A stretch of DNA of 64,000 bases from Diplosphaera chodatii (Eukaryota; Chlorophyta; Trebouxiophyceae; Prasiolales; Stichococcaceae). Below the pieces are notes generated by a model. It had not been told where the DNA came from. It ran no database searches and saw only the letters and a program-made list of their open reading frames with translations. Positions 39,670-50,753 of this stretch are shown one piece after another; within the stretch, counting starts at the first letter, position 1, and each line of letters opens with the position of its first letter. The stretch is taken from the NCBI GenBank assembly GCA_032358165.1, contig JAALGY010000033.1, positions 3,844,001 through 3,908,000 of the forward strand. Reading direction: 5' to 3'. The translations under genes and the position numbers were made by a program.

Positions 39670-41902
39670 TCACCCAACCATGTTGGAGTTCTCGTGCAGC
39701 AGCACATACTCGCGCGTGCTGTTGCCAAACCGGATCATGTCCTGCAGTCATGCGCACACTCCCCTTTCTGCTGCGTATACCACAATGTTTTGGCGGAACA
39801 TATGCAACTGCAGCAATGCCGCATTTGTAAGGAAAGCATGCGCCAGGCCAGCTGCGAAGTATTCTGTGCAGACAGAAACTGAGTTCAAACCCCAAACCCT
39901 GAGCCCGTGCCACCTGTTCCAGCAGCTCGTAGTAGCGCTCCCCCTCGATGCGCTCGGTGTTCACAAAGGTGCCGTTCACGGAGCCCAGGTCCATGATGTA
40001 GGGGCGCACCCCCTCGACCATCATGCCGTCCGTGCCCTCCTTCTCCGTGCGCCTGCGGGGCGGTCACCCTTTGTCGGCGTCATGGTTTGCACTGATGGTT
40101 TGTGCTTGTGTGACGTCAGGGCGCCAGCCCGGAGGTGTGCCTGGTAGTGTACAGGTCCCCCTGGCGTGAGGCGTGAGGGGCACCAGCTACTACTGCAATG
40201 CAGCCACGCATGCTGCGTCCTGCGGGCTGGCTCGCTTCGTTGGCATTGACGATAAGAAGGCTCTCTCGATCGACTGTTCCATGAGGACCACTGCTGCCGA
40301 GCTGAGAATGCTCACCTGAACTGCAGCACGGCGTGCTGCTTGCTGCACGACGGGTGGTCTGTCGGGATGTCCGCCACCCGACGCTCACGCCCAAACAGGT
40401 AGACGCTCTGCCGGTGGATCGGGATAGGGTCCTATAGTACATGATGACTGGTTTGCAACCTGCTGTAATAGGATGCAAACTGCATGCTTCACCACCGCAA
40501 TGCTGATGAAGAAGAGTGAGTTCTCAAGTTCGGTTCGATTCGGCTCTTACGTATCGGCGGATTCCTCGCGCTGGTATGGTAGGTGGGTCTACATATGCCA
40601 AGGAGGAGGTCTGCAGCACTGCACTCCTGAAAGGCACGTGCCTGGAAGGGCTTGCCGCTCTTGAACTGGTACAGCCGCCAGCGCTGCCGCGGGTTGGCCG
40701 CCTCGGCCGGCTCCTGGTATACTAGCACCACGCCATTGACCTGCGCAGGTGAGAGTGAACACGGTCAACTCGAGGTCCTGCTGGCAAGGTTGACGTCGGT
40801 AGGCGTCAACATTTGAGAGTCCCTCTCAGGCGCCTGGAGCTCAAGCCTCGGCGGTGTGTGCAGGGCTCGGCTGTGGCGCGGGTCACCTTGTTGCTCTCCG
40901 CTGCCAGCTTGCCGCTCAGTCCAAAGTTGGGCTCAGCTTCAGGCTCCTGCAGGTCAGCTCCAGCTTTTTGGCCTGTCTGTCTGATCCAGTTGTGCACGGT
41001 GCTGTATGTGCTGTAGGTGAGAGCACCAACACATCATAGGCACACGTGCAAAGCTGAGCATGCCGCTCTCCTGCTGTCCACCCGACTTGCCTCTGCAGAT
41101 CCCCTCACCTCCGCTGCTACGCCCTCAGGCTCAGGCGCCAGTGCCTCGGCAGGGTGCGCTGCGTCTTCTGGCTCCTCAAACCGGCTGCGCCTGCATGAAC
41201 GCAGGTTGCGAGGCTGAAAGCGGCCGCAAGCGAGTGTGCAGGGTGCTGTGCCCTTCCCTGTGGTTATGGGTTCCTGCTGCAGCTGGCAGCCCCTAAACAC
41301 ACTCTGCCTGCACCTGGAGTGGTCCCTCAGCGGCATGCTCAGATCATGCAGGGGTGCACGGCGACTTGCACCTCTTGGCAGGCCGCTCCTCATCGTGTGC
41401 AGGCCCTGCCCGGCCGTTCGCTGCTTCCTGCTGCCGTGGCTCCGCATCGGGTTCCCTGCCGCTGCGCCTCGGCTCACTGCGGCCGTTATCCTCCCTGCTA
41501 TGTGCTCGATCGCCGTCCCTGCGGCTACGTCCGTCCGGCTGATGGTCATGCTCGCCGTGACTGTGATGCTGCTCCACACTATGCGCATGCCTCGAGTTGC
41601 CATTCCTGGCCTCTGAGCTGTCGCGATCGCGGCGCCGATGGCTGTGGCTGTCCTCGTGCCGCCTGACAACGCACACGCATAGGAGTTCACACCCAGCTTT
41701 CATGACCGGTTGGCAAGCTGTCCATGACAGTTCAGCACGTCCCGAACGCTGCGCTGCTTGCACTAACAAAAACAGGAGATTCACGTGCGCAGTTTCACCT
41801 GCTGCTGTGTTTCTCGGTGCTGTGGTGGCGGTCGCTGCGCTCTTCACGATGGCGGTGTCTCTCATGCTGCGGGCTGCCGCTGCGGCTCCTGTGGCGACCC
41901 AT
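39670..41902 (-). CDS. SNIP1/DAWDLE-type FHA-domain RNA-processing protein
   Basis: About eight exons from ATG 41902-41900 to TGA 39672-39670. The N-terminal third is an Arg/Ser/His/Asp-rich RS-like domain (MGRHRSRSGSPQHERHRH and RRRDRDSSEARN, about 41900-41345). An acidic linker (RFEEPEDAAHPAEALAPEPEG) precedes the conserved FGLSGKLAAESNKV. The FHA domain is complete: RWRLYQFKSGKPFQ, DPIPIHRQSVYLFGRERRVADIP, TDHPSCSKQHAVLQF, RPYIMDLGSVNGTFVN, ERYYELLEQDMIRFGNSTREYVLLHE. This is the SNIP1/DDL family, known to bind Dicer-type and splicing complexes through the phosphopeptide-binding FHA fold. The phosphate-contacting GRERR, SxxH-like (SKQH) and NGT elements are present. The intron between the RWRLYQF exon and the next has a GC donor. 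An additional 5' exon cannot be excluded. Confidence 0.88.
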
Positions 41903-42424
41903 GTAAGGGGAGCGCCGCCTGTAGAGAGCGGCATGCACATGCGCGTCAGTGTACAGCCCACGGCACGATCTTCATGGCGCTGTCGCGGCAACAGATGCGC
42001 CGGGCAACTGAAATAGCTACATCCGACCTACGCCGCAGATCCTAGCAGCATTACCGCACCTATAGCAGACTTATCTTTGCTCTAATTGCTCTCCACGTCC
42101 TCGTACCTCACAGACTTGCCTGCATCTGCTCCTGTTTGCTGTGGTACTGGTAACAGTTTGGGACCAAAAAATGGCTGATGACTTTGCAAGTTGTGAGTCA
42201 GCCGCTGTGTCTCCTCACATACAGCGGTTACAAATAGACCAGTCACATGTCCACAGAAGTAAGCAACAACACAACATCCAGCTTGCCTGGATCTGCAGCA
42301 AGACGCGACCCAATGACACTAGGTGCATCAGTACCGCGCTATAATAACTGTACTGGGAGCCTAGCACTGCCTGCAGCTGGGGACTGGCGATCGGCCAAAC
42401 GCAGAGCGGCGCCTAACCCCGCGG
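41903..42424. other. Spacer upstream of SNIP1-type gene, no gene seen
   Basis: Contains the presumed promoter of the SNIP1-type gene. No coding similarity was found on either strand. Confidence 0.4.
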
Positions 42425-42966
42425 CTAGTTTGCCGTGCTGACACGATCGAAGTGCAATTCTAGCTTGCCAGGGACATCTGACAGCGGGTTCGAGCTGCCG
42501 TACCCACCAAAAACAGTTCTCAGCCTGCTGAGGCGTTCGGAGTATAGCGCCCGGAAACACTGCAGCGGGCCTGATTGCCCATGATGTCCCCCTATTGAGG
42601 CTCTGCGTTGGCCCATACGTCTGCCGATTGAGCATCAGTCGTCGCTTTGCCCTGTTGACAGGCACCATCAGTCCCTTGAAGAGCGTGCCCTTGTCTGCGT
42701 GACGTCACGGCAGCGAGCTCACTTATCGCTCTGGCCTTTGCAGCATTTTGAAACAGCAACATGGTGCGGGGCTGAGGGCGCAGCCGCCGCGAAGATGCCG
42801 GCTGCAGGGTGGAGCCAGCTGCAGAAGCCCTTCCCAGTGCCCAGCGGCGCCGGCAGGGCATGAGCGGGGCATCGCCAAGCACAGGGAGTGCGGAAGGCGT
42901 CGCCAGCATGCGCTGATCGGCGGCGGAGCGGGCGGCAGCGGCGCAGGGTTGTGGCGGGGACACCAC
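42425..42966 (-). CDS. Possible small gene, unknown function
   Basis: On the minus strand a frame ending at TAG 42427-42425 reads LYSERLSRLRTVFGGYGSS and PGKLELHFDRVSTAN, which looks like genuine protein. It follows a good acceptor (CCCGCTGCAG) near 42560. Upstream, 42966-42715, a second frame could be the first exon (ending NAAKARAISELAA before GT). The middle could not be joined cleanly, so this is a suggestion only. It would sit head to head with the PP4R3 gene. The family is not recognised. Confidence 0.25.
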
Positions 42967-43016
42967 TGCGCGCCACCCCAGCGTCAGAGGCGCTCTACAG
43001 CGGCAAGGCTGCAGCC

Positions 43017-46000
43017 ATGCAGCTGGTGCTGGACTCCGCCACAGGCGGCATGCAGCGCGTCAAGGTGTACCGCCTGAACACGGAGGGCATGTGGGACGAC
43101 AAGGGCACCGGCTCCGTGTCTGTGGAATACATGGAGGTGACTCTGCTGCTGGCGTGTTGATGTCGCACTGCTTGCAAAGCGGCGCATGATGTGGGCTCAC
43201 ACAGATGCGGCGACAGCCTCCGCTCACGGCTCCCTGCGCACACATCTGCAGCAAAGCGACAGCGTGGGCCTGGTGGTCATCAGCGAGGAGGACACGCGCA
43301 CGCTGCTCATCCACCGCATCTCCCGGGAGGACATCTACCAGCGCCAGGGCGGTGCGTGGTGGCGTGCCCACTTTGCTGCCAGTTCACTGTTGTAATGCGG
43401 CGGGCGTGGAACTGTGGACCAATACACTGGCTCACTGCTTGCGCAAAGGGAGCCGCCCCCGTAAGGAGTTCACCCAGCTGCAAGCTGGCAAGCGTGGCTT
43501 CTGCCCACAGCTCAGCAACACAACATTGCTGTGCTCCACGCAGAGGACACGATCATCACGTGGACCGACACGGAGCTGGGCACAGACATCGCGTTGTCCT
43601 TCCAGGAGGCCGCGGGCTGCAACTACGTCTGGTGGGCGCAGCTGCACGCCCGCTGCAGTGCATACATCGTGCTGACGCCGTGTGGTCAGGCGCTCGCTGA
43701 GTGCATGTGCCTGGTGCTGCAGGGAGCAGATACAGGAGGTGCAGACGCGGGCAGAGGAGCGGCGGCCGGGCGATGGCAGCCCCGGCAGCAGCGGCGGGTC
43801 GGACGGCAGCCTGGGCTCCCGCTCAAGGCCGCCGGTGGATGAGTTTGACCAGCTGGGGACGTCGCTCGAAGGTGCTTGCCACAGCGTAATTGCGGCACCA
43901 TCCGATGGCCTCAACGAAGAGCGCCTGCAATGCTATGGCAGCAGCCTCAACGGCGTTGTCCACCACTCACAACTGATGTAGAGGTGTTGAATGGTTGCTC
44001 CACAGAGGAACCACCCTCAACAATGGACAGCTGTTTGTCCACATCTTCAGCTGCTCTGCGCTGCAGGTGACTTCCCAGACGGCGGCGCCACGGGGCCCGT
44101 GGACCTCCCGCCGCCCGACATGGGCAACCTGCCGGACATCGCAAAGGCGCTGCGGGAGGTGTCCCCCTTCCAGCGCGACAGGGTCGCGGAGCAGCTGCTG
44201 CGGAACAACTACCTGCGGCGGCTGCTGGACCTTTTCAGGGTGGGGCCATGCTCACGCGCCTAGCATGCGCCCCTGCATCCTGGCTGGGAGCACCTGCACT
44301 CCGATGCGTCTGTTGTGGTCCTACCATAGCGCACGGTGCGGCGCACATCCTACGGACTGTGCCGACTCCAAGCTTGCTATAGGCCTGAAGCATCTGGGTG
44401 ACCTGTAAAGGCGGCAGTTCGGCGGCAATGCAGAGTGCAGCGCATGCAACTCCCTGCAGGTTGTGTTCAAGCACAGCCAAACCCAAGGGAAGGGGCCAGG
44501 AGCAAAGGAAGGAACTTTGCCTTTGTAGGATGTCGAGGACCTGGAGCACGACGCCGGGCTGGCGGCGATGCACACAGCGGTTCGGGGGGCGATCATGCTG
44601 AACGACACTGGGCTCCTGGAGGCGATGCTGTCGGAGGAGAACGTCATGGACGTCATCGGCGCCCTGGAGTGAGCGCCGTTGGGTGACGACGCCTGAGCTG
44701 CAGTGCACTGTCCAGAATCTAGCAGGGCGGTGCTGTGCTTGGCTGCATCAAGTCGCCTCCTGGCCGCGTGCGCTGCTGTGGAGGGACAACACACAGTGCC
44801 TACCCCTGAGGAGATTGAGCTCTGTTCCGTGCAGGTACGACCCGGAGCTGCCAGAGCGGCAGAAGCACCGCGACTTTCTGCGGGACAGGGTGGTGTTCCG
44901 GGAGGTGGTGCCGATATCAGACGCATTGGTGCGGGCGAAGATCCACCAGACGTACCGTATGGGCTACCTTAAAGACGTCATCCTGCCCAGGTACTTGTCC
45001 GATGAGCAGGCATGCCAACACCTGCGCATGACGGCGGGATGCCGAGGCTGGTGCATTTGCTGATCGCTGTTGCTGCCGTGGCAGGGTGCGGTGCGGCCTC
45101 ATGCACCGGCTGCAGCTGACCGAAAGCCGCACACCCCTGTGCAGGGTGCTGGACGACGGCACCTTCGCGACGCTGTCCAGCCTCATGCTGTTCAACAACG
45201 TGGAGGTGCTGGTGTCGCTGACGAAGGACCCGCGCTTCTTCCCGGAGCTGTTCCAGCGGCTGGGCGCTGGCCCGGGGGGCAACCTGGCGAAGCCGGACGC
45301 CTCCTGGGTCGACCTGGTCTCCTTCCTGCAGGCGAGCACTGATGCCTGCAATTAGCTAGCATCTAATGAAAGGCAGGGTAGGTCTTGCAGTTGTGAACCA
45401 GCGCTTTACGTGCCAAGCAAGGAGCGCCCCAGGCATGGCTTGAGCCCTTTCAGCTGCAGCTGACCTGTGGCTTGCAGATGTGGTTCACCTGGGGCAGGGT
45501 CTGCTTGACAGTCCTCTTTGCTTGTGGTTGTGTCAGCCATGACATTACACTAGAGCATAGGTTCACCACCTCACACACTATACAGCATGAGACTGTGTGT
45601 GCCACCGGGGTGTTTCCATGGCTTCAGCGTCTGGGCCATGAGGCGGCCCTCAGCACACTTTCCAGTTCGCCCAAGGAATGGCATACCATCGCCACAGATG
45701 CCCACTGAGCTAACGCCATTTTCGTTTCACTGCAGGAGCTCTGCGGTCTGGCAAAGCACCTGCAGGCGGGGGCTCGCACCAGCCTGCTCAACAAGCTCGC
45801 CGACTTGGGCCTGTTCAAGGTCCGCCGCCTTGCTTCTAACCCGCCCCGGCCCTCGTCCTTTGCCGCGCTCGTCCTCTGCTGCGCATCACATCGGCACGAC
45901 CCCCCACATGCACACGAAAGATTCCCACTACAGCTTGCTGATAAACCAATAACAAGTGGCCTTGCTGCTAAGTTAACAGAAAGTGCGCCTAATTGAAAAA

Positions 46001-49000
46001 AGTATGGCGCTGCAGATCATGGCGGCGGCTATGGAGCGGGGGGATGACGCGCTGCGGCTGCGCGCGTGCGACGTGCTGCTGGCGGCGGGGCAGCACGACC
46101 CGCAGCCGCTCAGGCTGCACATCGAGGGCGCGGTGCCCGGAGCCCCCCTTGGAGCGAAGCCCGCCGAGGACAACCGCCGGCTGCTGGGCACGCTGATCGC
46201 GACGCTGGGCACGCCCAACGACAACGGGCTGCAGGAACAGGTGCAAAGCCTGAACCCTCCATTTGCATGTCGACAAGCGGCAAGCTCTACAATCGGGGTC
46301 GAGGGCTGGCGCCACCCCTGCGCCATACTGCTCAGCGCTTGGAGCAGTACAGAAGAGACGCTTTGGCCACGACTGTCACTATCATTAGCAGCATTGTTGT
46401 GGAGCTTGCTGAGGCAGTAGCGGTCTCTGCATGCAGGCGCTGGAGCTGCTGCGGCTGCTGCTGGACCCCGACATGATGGAGGGCCCAATCGAGAAGAACT
46501 CCTTCCTGGACCTCTTCTACGACCACTTCATGAAGCACGTCATGGCGCTGCTGGAGGACAGCGGGTCGAAGGAGGAGGTGCGCCTACAAGCTGCAGCGCT
46601 GGCGCCGCTGATCTTGTGCCAAATCCATGGAAGGGCTTCACGAGGCACCTCCCACGACCCGAGGCTTTGCGCCTGTCGAGGCGTGCTGCACCCCTGTGCA
46701 TCCCGTGGCGCCGCGTCACGTTCCCTGCTGCAACATCACGCTGGCAGGTCTGGCAGGGCTGGCAGGTCTTTGACGTCGCTCCCACATGATGCATCAGGAG
46801 GAGGGCGGCAAGCCGGCGGGCACGCTGGTCCTGCTGCTGGAGCTGCTGTGCTTCTGCGTGGGGCGCCACGCGTACCGCATAAAGTACTACATCCTGCGCA
46901 ACCACGTGGTGGAGGCCACCATCAAGCCGCTGCGGCGGCGGGAGCCCTGGGTCGGCGTCGCCGTCGTGCGATTCCTGCGCACCTGCGTCGGGCTGAAGGT
47001 GAGCCTTGCGTGGCCGTGGCAGCCGTTTCTCAGGCAGCAGTGCGTCGAACATCTGCCGAGGAAGACAAAGCAGTCTGCTGCACAGCCAGGCGCAGCTGGG
47101 CGCTGTCGCAGTGTTGACGTTGGTGTTTGAATAGAAACCCACTTTCAGCTAATATTTTGGCGCCAGGCCGCGTGGTGCCAACCCTGATCTGCTGTGCGGT
47201 TCATGTGCGCTGTAACTCTGGGCATCGGCTTGCAAGCCCCATGCTTGGCTATGACGCCCCTGCAGCGCCCGTGCCTGAGGTGTGCCTTTGCATGCAGGAC
47301 GACTTCTACAACCGGTACCTGGTGCGGCACAACCTCTTTGACCCCGTCATCCAGGCCTTCCTCGCCAACGGCTCCCGCTACAACCTGCTGAACAGGTGCA
47401 CGGACCTCGCAGCAGCACACGCCTCCCCCCGCAAGATGAGCAGCAGCTGACATTTCACCCCGCCACACCTCGTCCTGCCACCAACGCTGCGTCCAACAAT
47501 TGTTGCATCACCTGTAGCTCCAGCAAGCATCTTGCGGACCGGGGTACAGTTGTATCACGCCACGACAGAGTGATTGACCTGTGCCCATGCACCGCCGCAG
47601 CGTGGTGCTGGAGATGGTGGAGTTCATCCGCGCCGAGAACATCAAGGCGCTCGTGGCCCACCTGGTCGAAAAGTTTGGCTCGGAGCTGGAGGAGGTCGAC
47701 TATGTCGACACCTTCAGGGCGCTCCGGCTCAAGTACGACCAGGTGAGGCAGCAAGGCTGCAGTCCTGAGCAGCGTGCCGTGTCCTGCGTCTTACACCTAG
47801 GTTTCCTGGTTGCGGACGACCAGTGCCCGAAATAGCACGTGTCAAAGCCAGTGCCTGAGCTAGGTCCTCTGTTCCATTGGTGACACCGACATGGGTGCAC
47901 AGAAGTTCAGCTAGTAGAGACGTCAAGCGTTTGGAGCATTGGGGGCTCGCCTTTGGGCAGCGTCATGCCGCCTGTGGCTGTGCACGGTGCAGGCGCAGCA
48001 GCGGAACGGCCCCGGGGCGGACGTCACCAGCACAGCGGCTGCCCGGCAGGTGCTGGAGGCGCAGCGGCGGCGGCCCGAGGCGCGCGCCCTCAGCCGTGAC
48101 GAGGAGGACTACTTCGCAGAGGTCAGTCTTGGGTCCCGTGCTGAGTGTCCTTGGCGTGGAGGCGGTCCTGGCGCGGTTGCCAGGGCGTGGCTGCGGGCAT
48201 GAGCCGCAACCGCAGCGGGGCAGGCTGGTGGTGGGTCAGAGCGTGGTGGAGCGGTTGCAAGCCGACTCGAGCGACCAGCGCAGGAGCAAAGCCTCCTGAG
48301 CCTCTCACCCTGCATGCTTGCACGTGCACGGAGGTGTTTGCAAGGATGTCGCTTTCTTTGAACTCGCAGCGCACCCCCGTCGCCCCGCCTGCATCAGCAC
48401 CCAGTGGTGTCTGTGGTCGTCAGCTGCAGAGGGCTGCAGGACTTGACCGGCTTGAGACTGTGCCGTGTCGTCAGGGGGACGATGACGAGGAGGGCCCTCC
48501 GGGACCCGCGCCCTCGCCGGCGGCCAGCGGCAACGGCGGCCGGGCGTCCAGCCCCCCCTTCGGCCGGCCGCCAGGTGCCGCTGCTCCTGCACCTCACCTG
48601 CTTGCAGCCGAGTCACTGGGACCCTCACGTCGGACCCTCACGTTTTGGTGCACATGGCCGTGCGCTGTCCCTCATGACGGTGCAACAGACACTGCGTAAA
48701 AGGTCCAGTTGTTGCTTGGTGCGTGGGGCTTGCTGTCCAGCTTGCAGGCTCACTTGGCCAGTGCCCAGTCAGACACCGCTGCAAGCAGGCTGTGACTGAG
48801 ATCGTGTCCGCTGACCATCAAACATTGTGGCTGCTGTGCAGGGCCCGGCCTGGGCGGCGGGTTGTTCGGTCCGCTGGTGGACTACGATGACGATGACGAT
48901 GCGCCGGAGTCGCCGCCGAGGTCGTCGACGCCAATGTCAGATGCCGGATCAGCATCATCCGGCGGCTCGAAGCGGGGGCCTCTGCCGTTGGACGCAGCCG

Positions 49001-49290
49001 ATGGCCTCCCAGAGTCGCCGCGCAGCGGCAAGCGGCCCAGGGCAATCCTGACAGTCGGCAGCCGCGAGGGTCAGCTCCAGGGCGGCATCGGCAGCATGAG
49101 CTCCGGCAGCCCCCACGCCGGCAGCAGCCCGCGGCCAGGGTACCAGCAGCCGGGGTCCCAGCAGCAGCGGTGGCGGGACCTTGGCAGCAGGAAGGACGAC
49201 GGCAGCAGGACGCAGGATGCAGAGCACCAGCCGACCTCGCCCCGGCGCCCGGTGCTGCCCATCAAGTTCGTCATCCCTCGTGGAGACTAG
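43017..49290 (+). CDS. Protein phosphatase 4 regulatory subunit 3 (SMEK/Psy2)
   Basis: About 17 exons from ATG 43017 to the stop at 49288-49290. The N-terminal EVH1-like domain reads [37 protein letters not shown], and [24 protein letters not shown]. The SMK-1 (DUF625) domain follows: [52 protein letters not shown] (split over exons), and [17 protein letters not shown]. The armadillo-like part includes [48 protein letters not shown] and [17 protein letters not shown] low-complexity C-tail has the conserved acidic LVDYDDDDD followed by Ser/Pro-rich sequence with KRPRA. PP4R3 directs the PP4 catalytic subunit to substrates in the DNA-damage response, centromeres and development. All hallmark blocks are present in order, so the gene appears intact. 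Confidence 0.93.
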
Positions 49291-49448
49291 CATCGGCGGG
49301 TGATGGGCAGCTGGCACAGTTGCAGGCTGCCATTCTTGTCGGCTGCTCAATAGCTGAGCTGAGGCTCTGGCGGTATTGACCGGCTGTCAACACTATCAGG
49401 CCTGTCAGCTGGCAGCGTTCAACTGACGAAGTGTACTATAGAAGGGGG

Positions 49449-49477
49449 ACACCCTGCTCAGTGACTGAGCAGGGTGT
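49449..49477. repeat. Palindrome, 14-bp arms, 1-bp centre
   Basis: The arms ACACCCTGCTCAGT (49449-49462) and their exact complement (49464-49477) flank one G. The right arm runs into TGTAA, so the stem would present the poly(A) signal at its base. Confidence 0.9.
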
Positions 49478-49479
49478 AA
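49475..49479 (+). promoter_or_regulatory. TGTAA polyadenylation signal of PP4R3
   Basis: TGTAA lies 185 bases after the PP4R3 stop, at the edge of the palindrome. Confidence 0.5.
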
Positions 49480-49735
49480 GCTGGCACTCACCTCTGTTGA
49501 ATACAGGCTTGTCACAGGCGACAGGGCCCTGCCGCTGACTGACACTTGGCAGAGAGCTTGGTCGAGCAGATCAGCGGGCACATGCAGGGTTTGCTGGGCC
49601 TCGCATGAATAATGTGCTGTGCACAGTGATCGACACATGCATATTCTGGAAACCTGTGGTCTGGCTCGGAAGATCTTGGAGTGGACTGTTTTTTTGCTCT
49701 ACTGGTGCTTGCCTGCTGTGAAGGGCAATGCAATA

Positions 49736-50131
49736 TACCGTAGTGCCCAGCATCTAATGCGCATAAATAATTCGAGATCTACTGCGCGGAGTGTATCGCG
49801 CACCTAAAATTGAATATTCAGCGGCTGCGCGATACAGTGCGCGAAGGGGGAAATTAATTGCACTTTCGAGGTGGACAACCGAAACCAGGCAAAATCTACC
49901 CCTTTTCGGCCAGCAATGGTGCCAAACACCGTCAAGCATGTAGAGTGCACCATTCTGAACATCCCCACGGCAATCAGACACCAATGTAGACCAGTATGAT
50001 GAACATGAGTGCAGTTTGCAACTGTGTGCGCGGAGCCACCAGAAAATTACTTTCCGCCTGCGCGATTGTGCGCGGAGGCCAAAAACAATTCACTTTAGCT
50101 GGGTGCCCATTAGATGCTGGGCACTACGGTA
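49736..50131. mobile_element. MITE-like element with 24-bp perfect terminal inverted repeats
   Basis: The left end (49736-49759, starting TACCGTAGTGCCCAGC) and the right end (50108-50131) are exact reverse complements over 24 bases. If the outer TA is a target duplication, the element is 49738-50129 (392 bp), as in Tc1/mariner-type MITEs. The interior is AT-rich compared with the rest of the window, has no coding capacity, and carries several subterminal TGCGCGGAG/TGCGCGA motifs in both orientations. It lies in the convergent spacer between PP4R3 and the giant repeat gene. No second copy is in the window. Confidence 0.75.
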
Positions 50132-50753
50132 CTGGTCACCAAATTACATTCCCGTGTTTTTCTCGAATATGAGGCACAAATGATGAAAGCAGTAGGACAG
50201 TTTGGGAACACGCAGCTTCCCACCCGCACAGCACATACATGCCGCAGCTGAAAATAGGTGTGTGCAACGGCAGCAACGTTCAAAACACATGCAACCATCT
50301 GGGTTGCCTGAGGCTGTAGCCTAGCAACGGAAAGCAAATTGAAGGAAATGCAGCTCCCAATATGCCTGTCGGCAGCAACAAAAAAAGAAATCAAGTATGC
50401 GGTCCATGCATTCACGCATATCTACCTAAGGCACCAAGCCCTGCTGCGCACTGTCAAAACATCGTTGTTCACCTATCGCCTAAGGACGGTCCTGGCGCAC
50501 AATGTGCCGCGTGGCAGGAGGAATTATGCAAAGCACCCCTCGAGTAGGCGTTGGTTAGTCCATATATCCATCGGAATGACGGCAAAACTCCCCCGTCTGT
50601 TGCAGTATGTCAGCTGGTCAACCTGATTTGAAGGGATTCTCTTTTTCTGAGTGCTTGGTGCCTGAGCTTCAGCTGCTCGGGGCTGCACACTGCAATGTTG
50701 GGTGGCCCTTAACGGCCGTGAGAGGGTCTCGTTGTATCTGGATCCTTTGAAAG
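50132..50753. other. AT-richer spacer, no gene seen
   Basis: It continues from the MITE-like element to the stop of the repeat-protein gene. Base composition is more AT-rich than the coding parts. Short open frames (for example 50339-50626 on +) have no recognisable content. Confidence 0.4.

Larger units (their letters stand above)
49291..49735. other. 3' flank of PP4R3 with hairpin and poly(A) signal
   Basis: Non-coding. Contains a near-perfect palindrome at 49449-49477 overlapping a TGTAA at 49475-49479. Confidence 0.5.
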
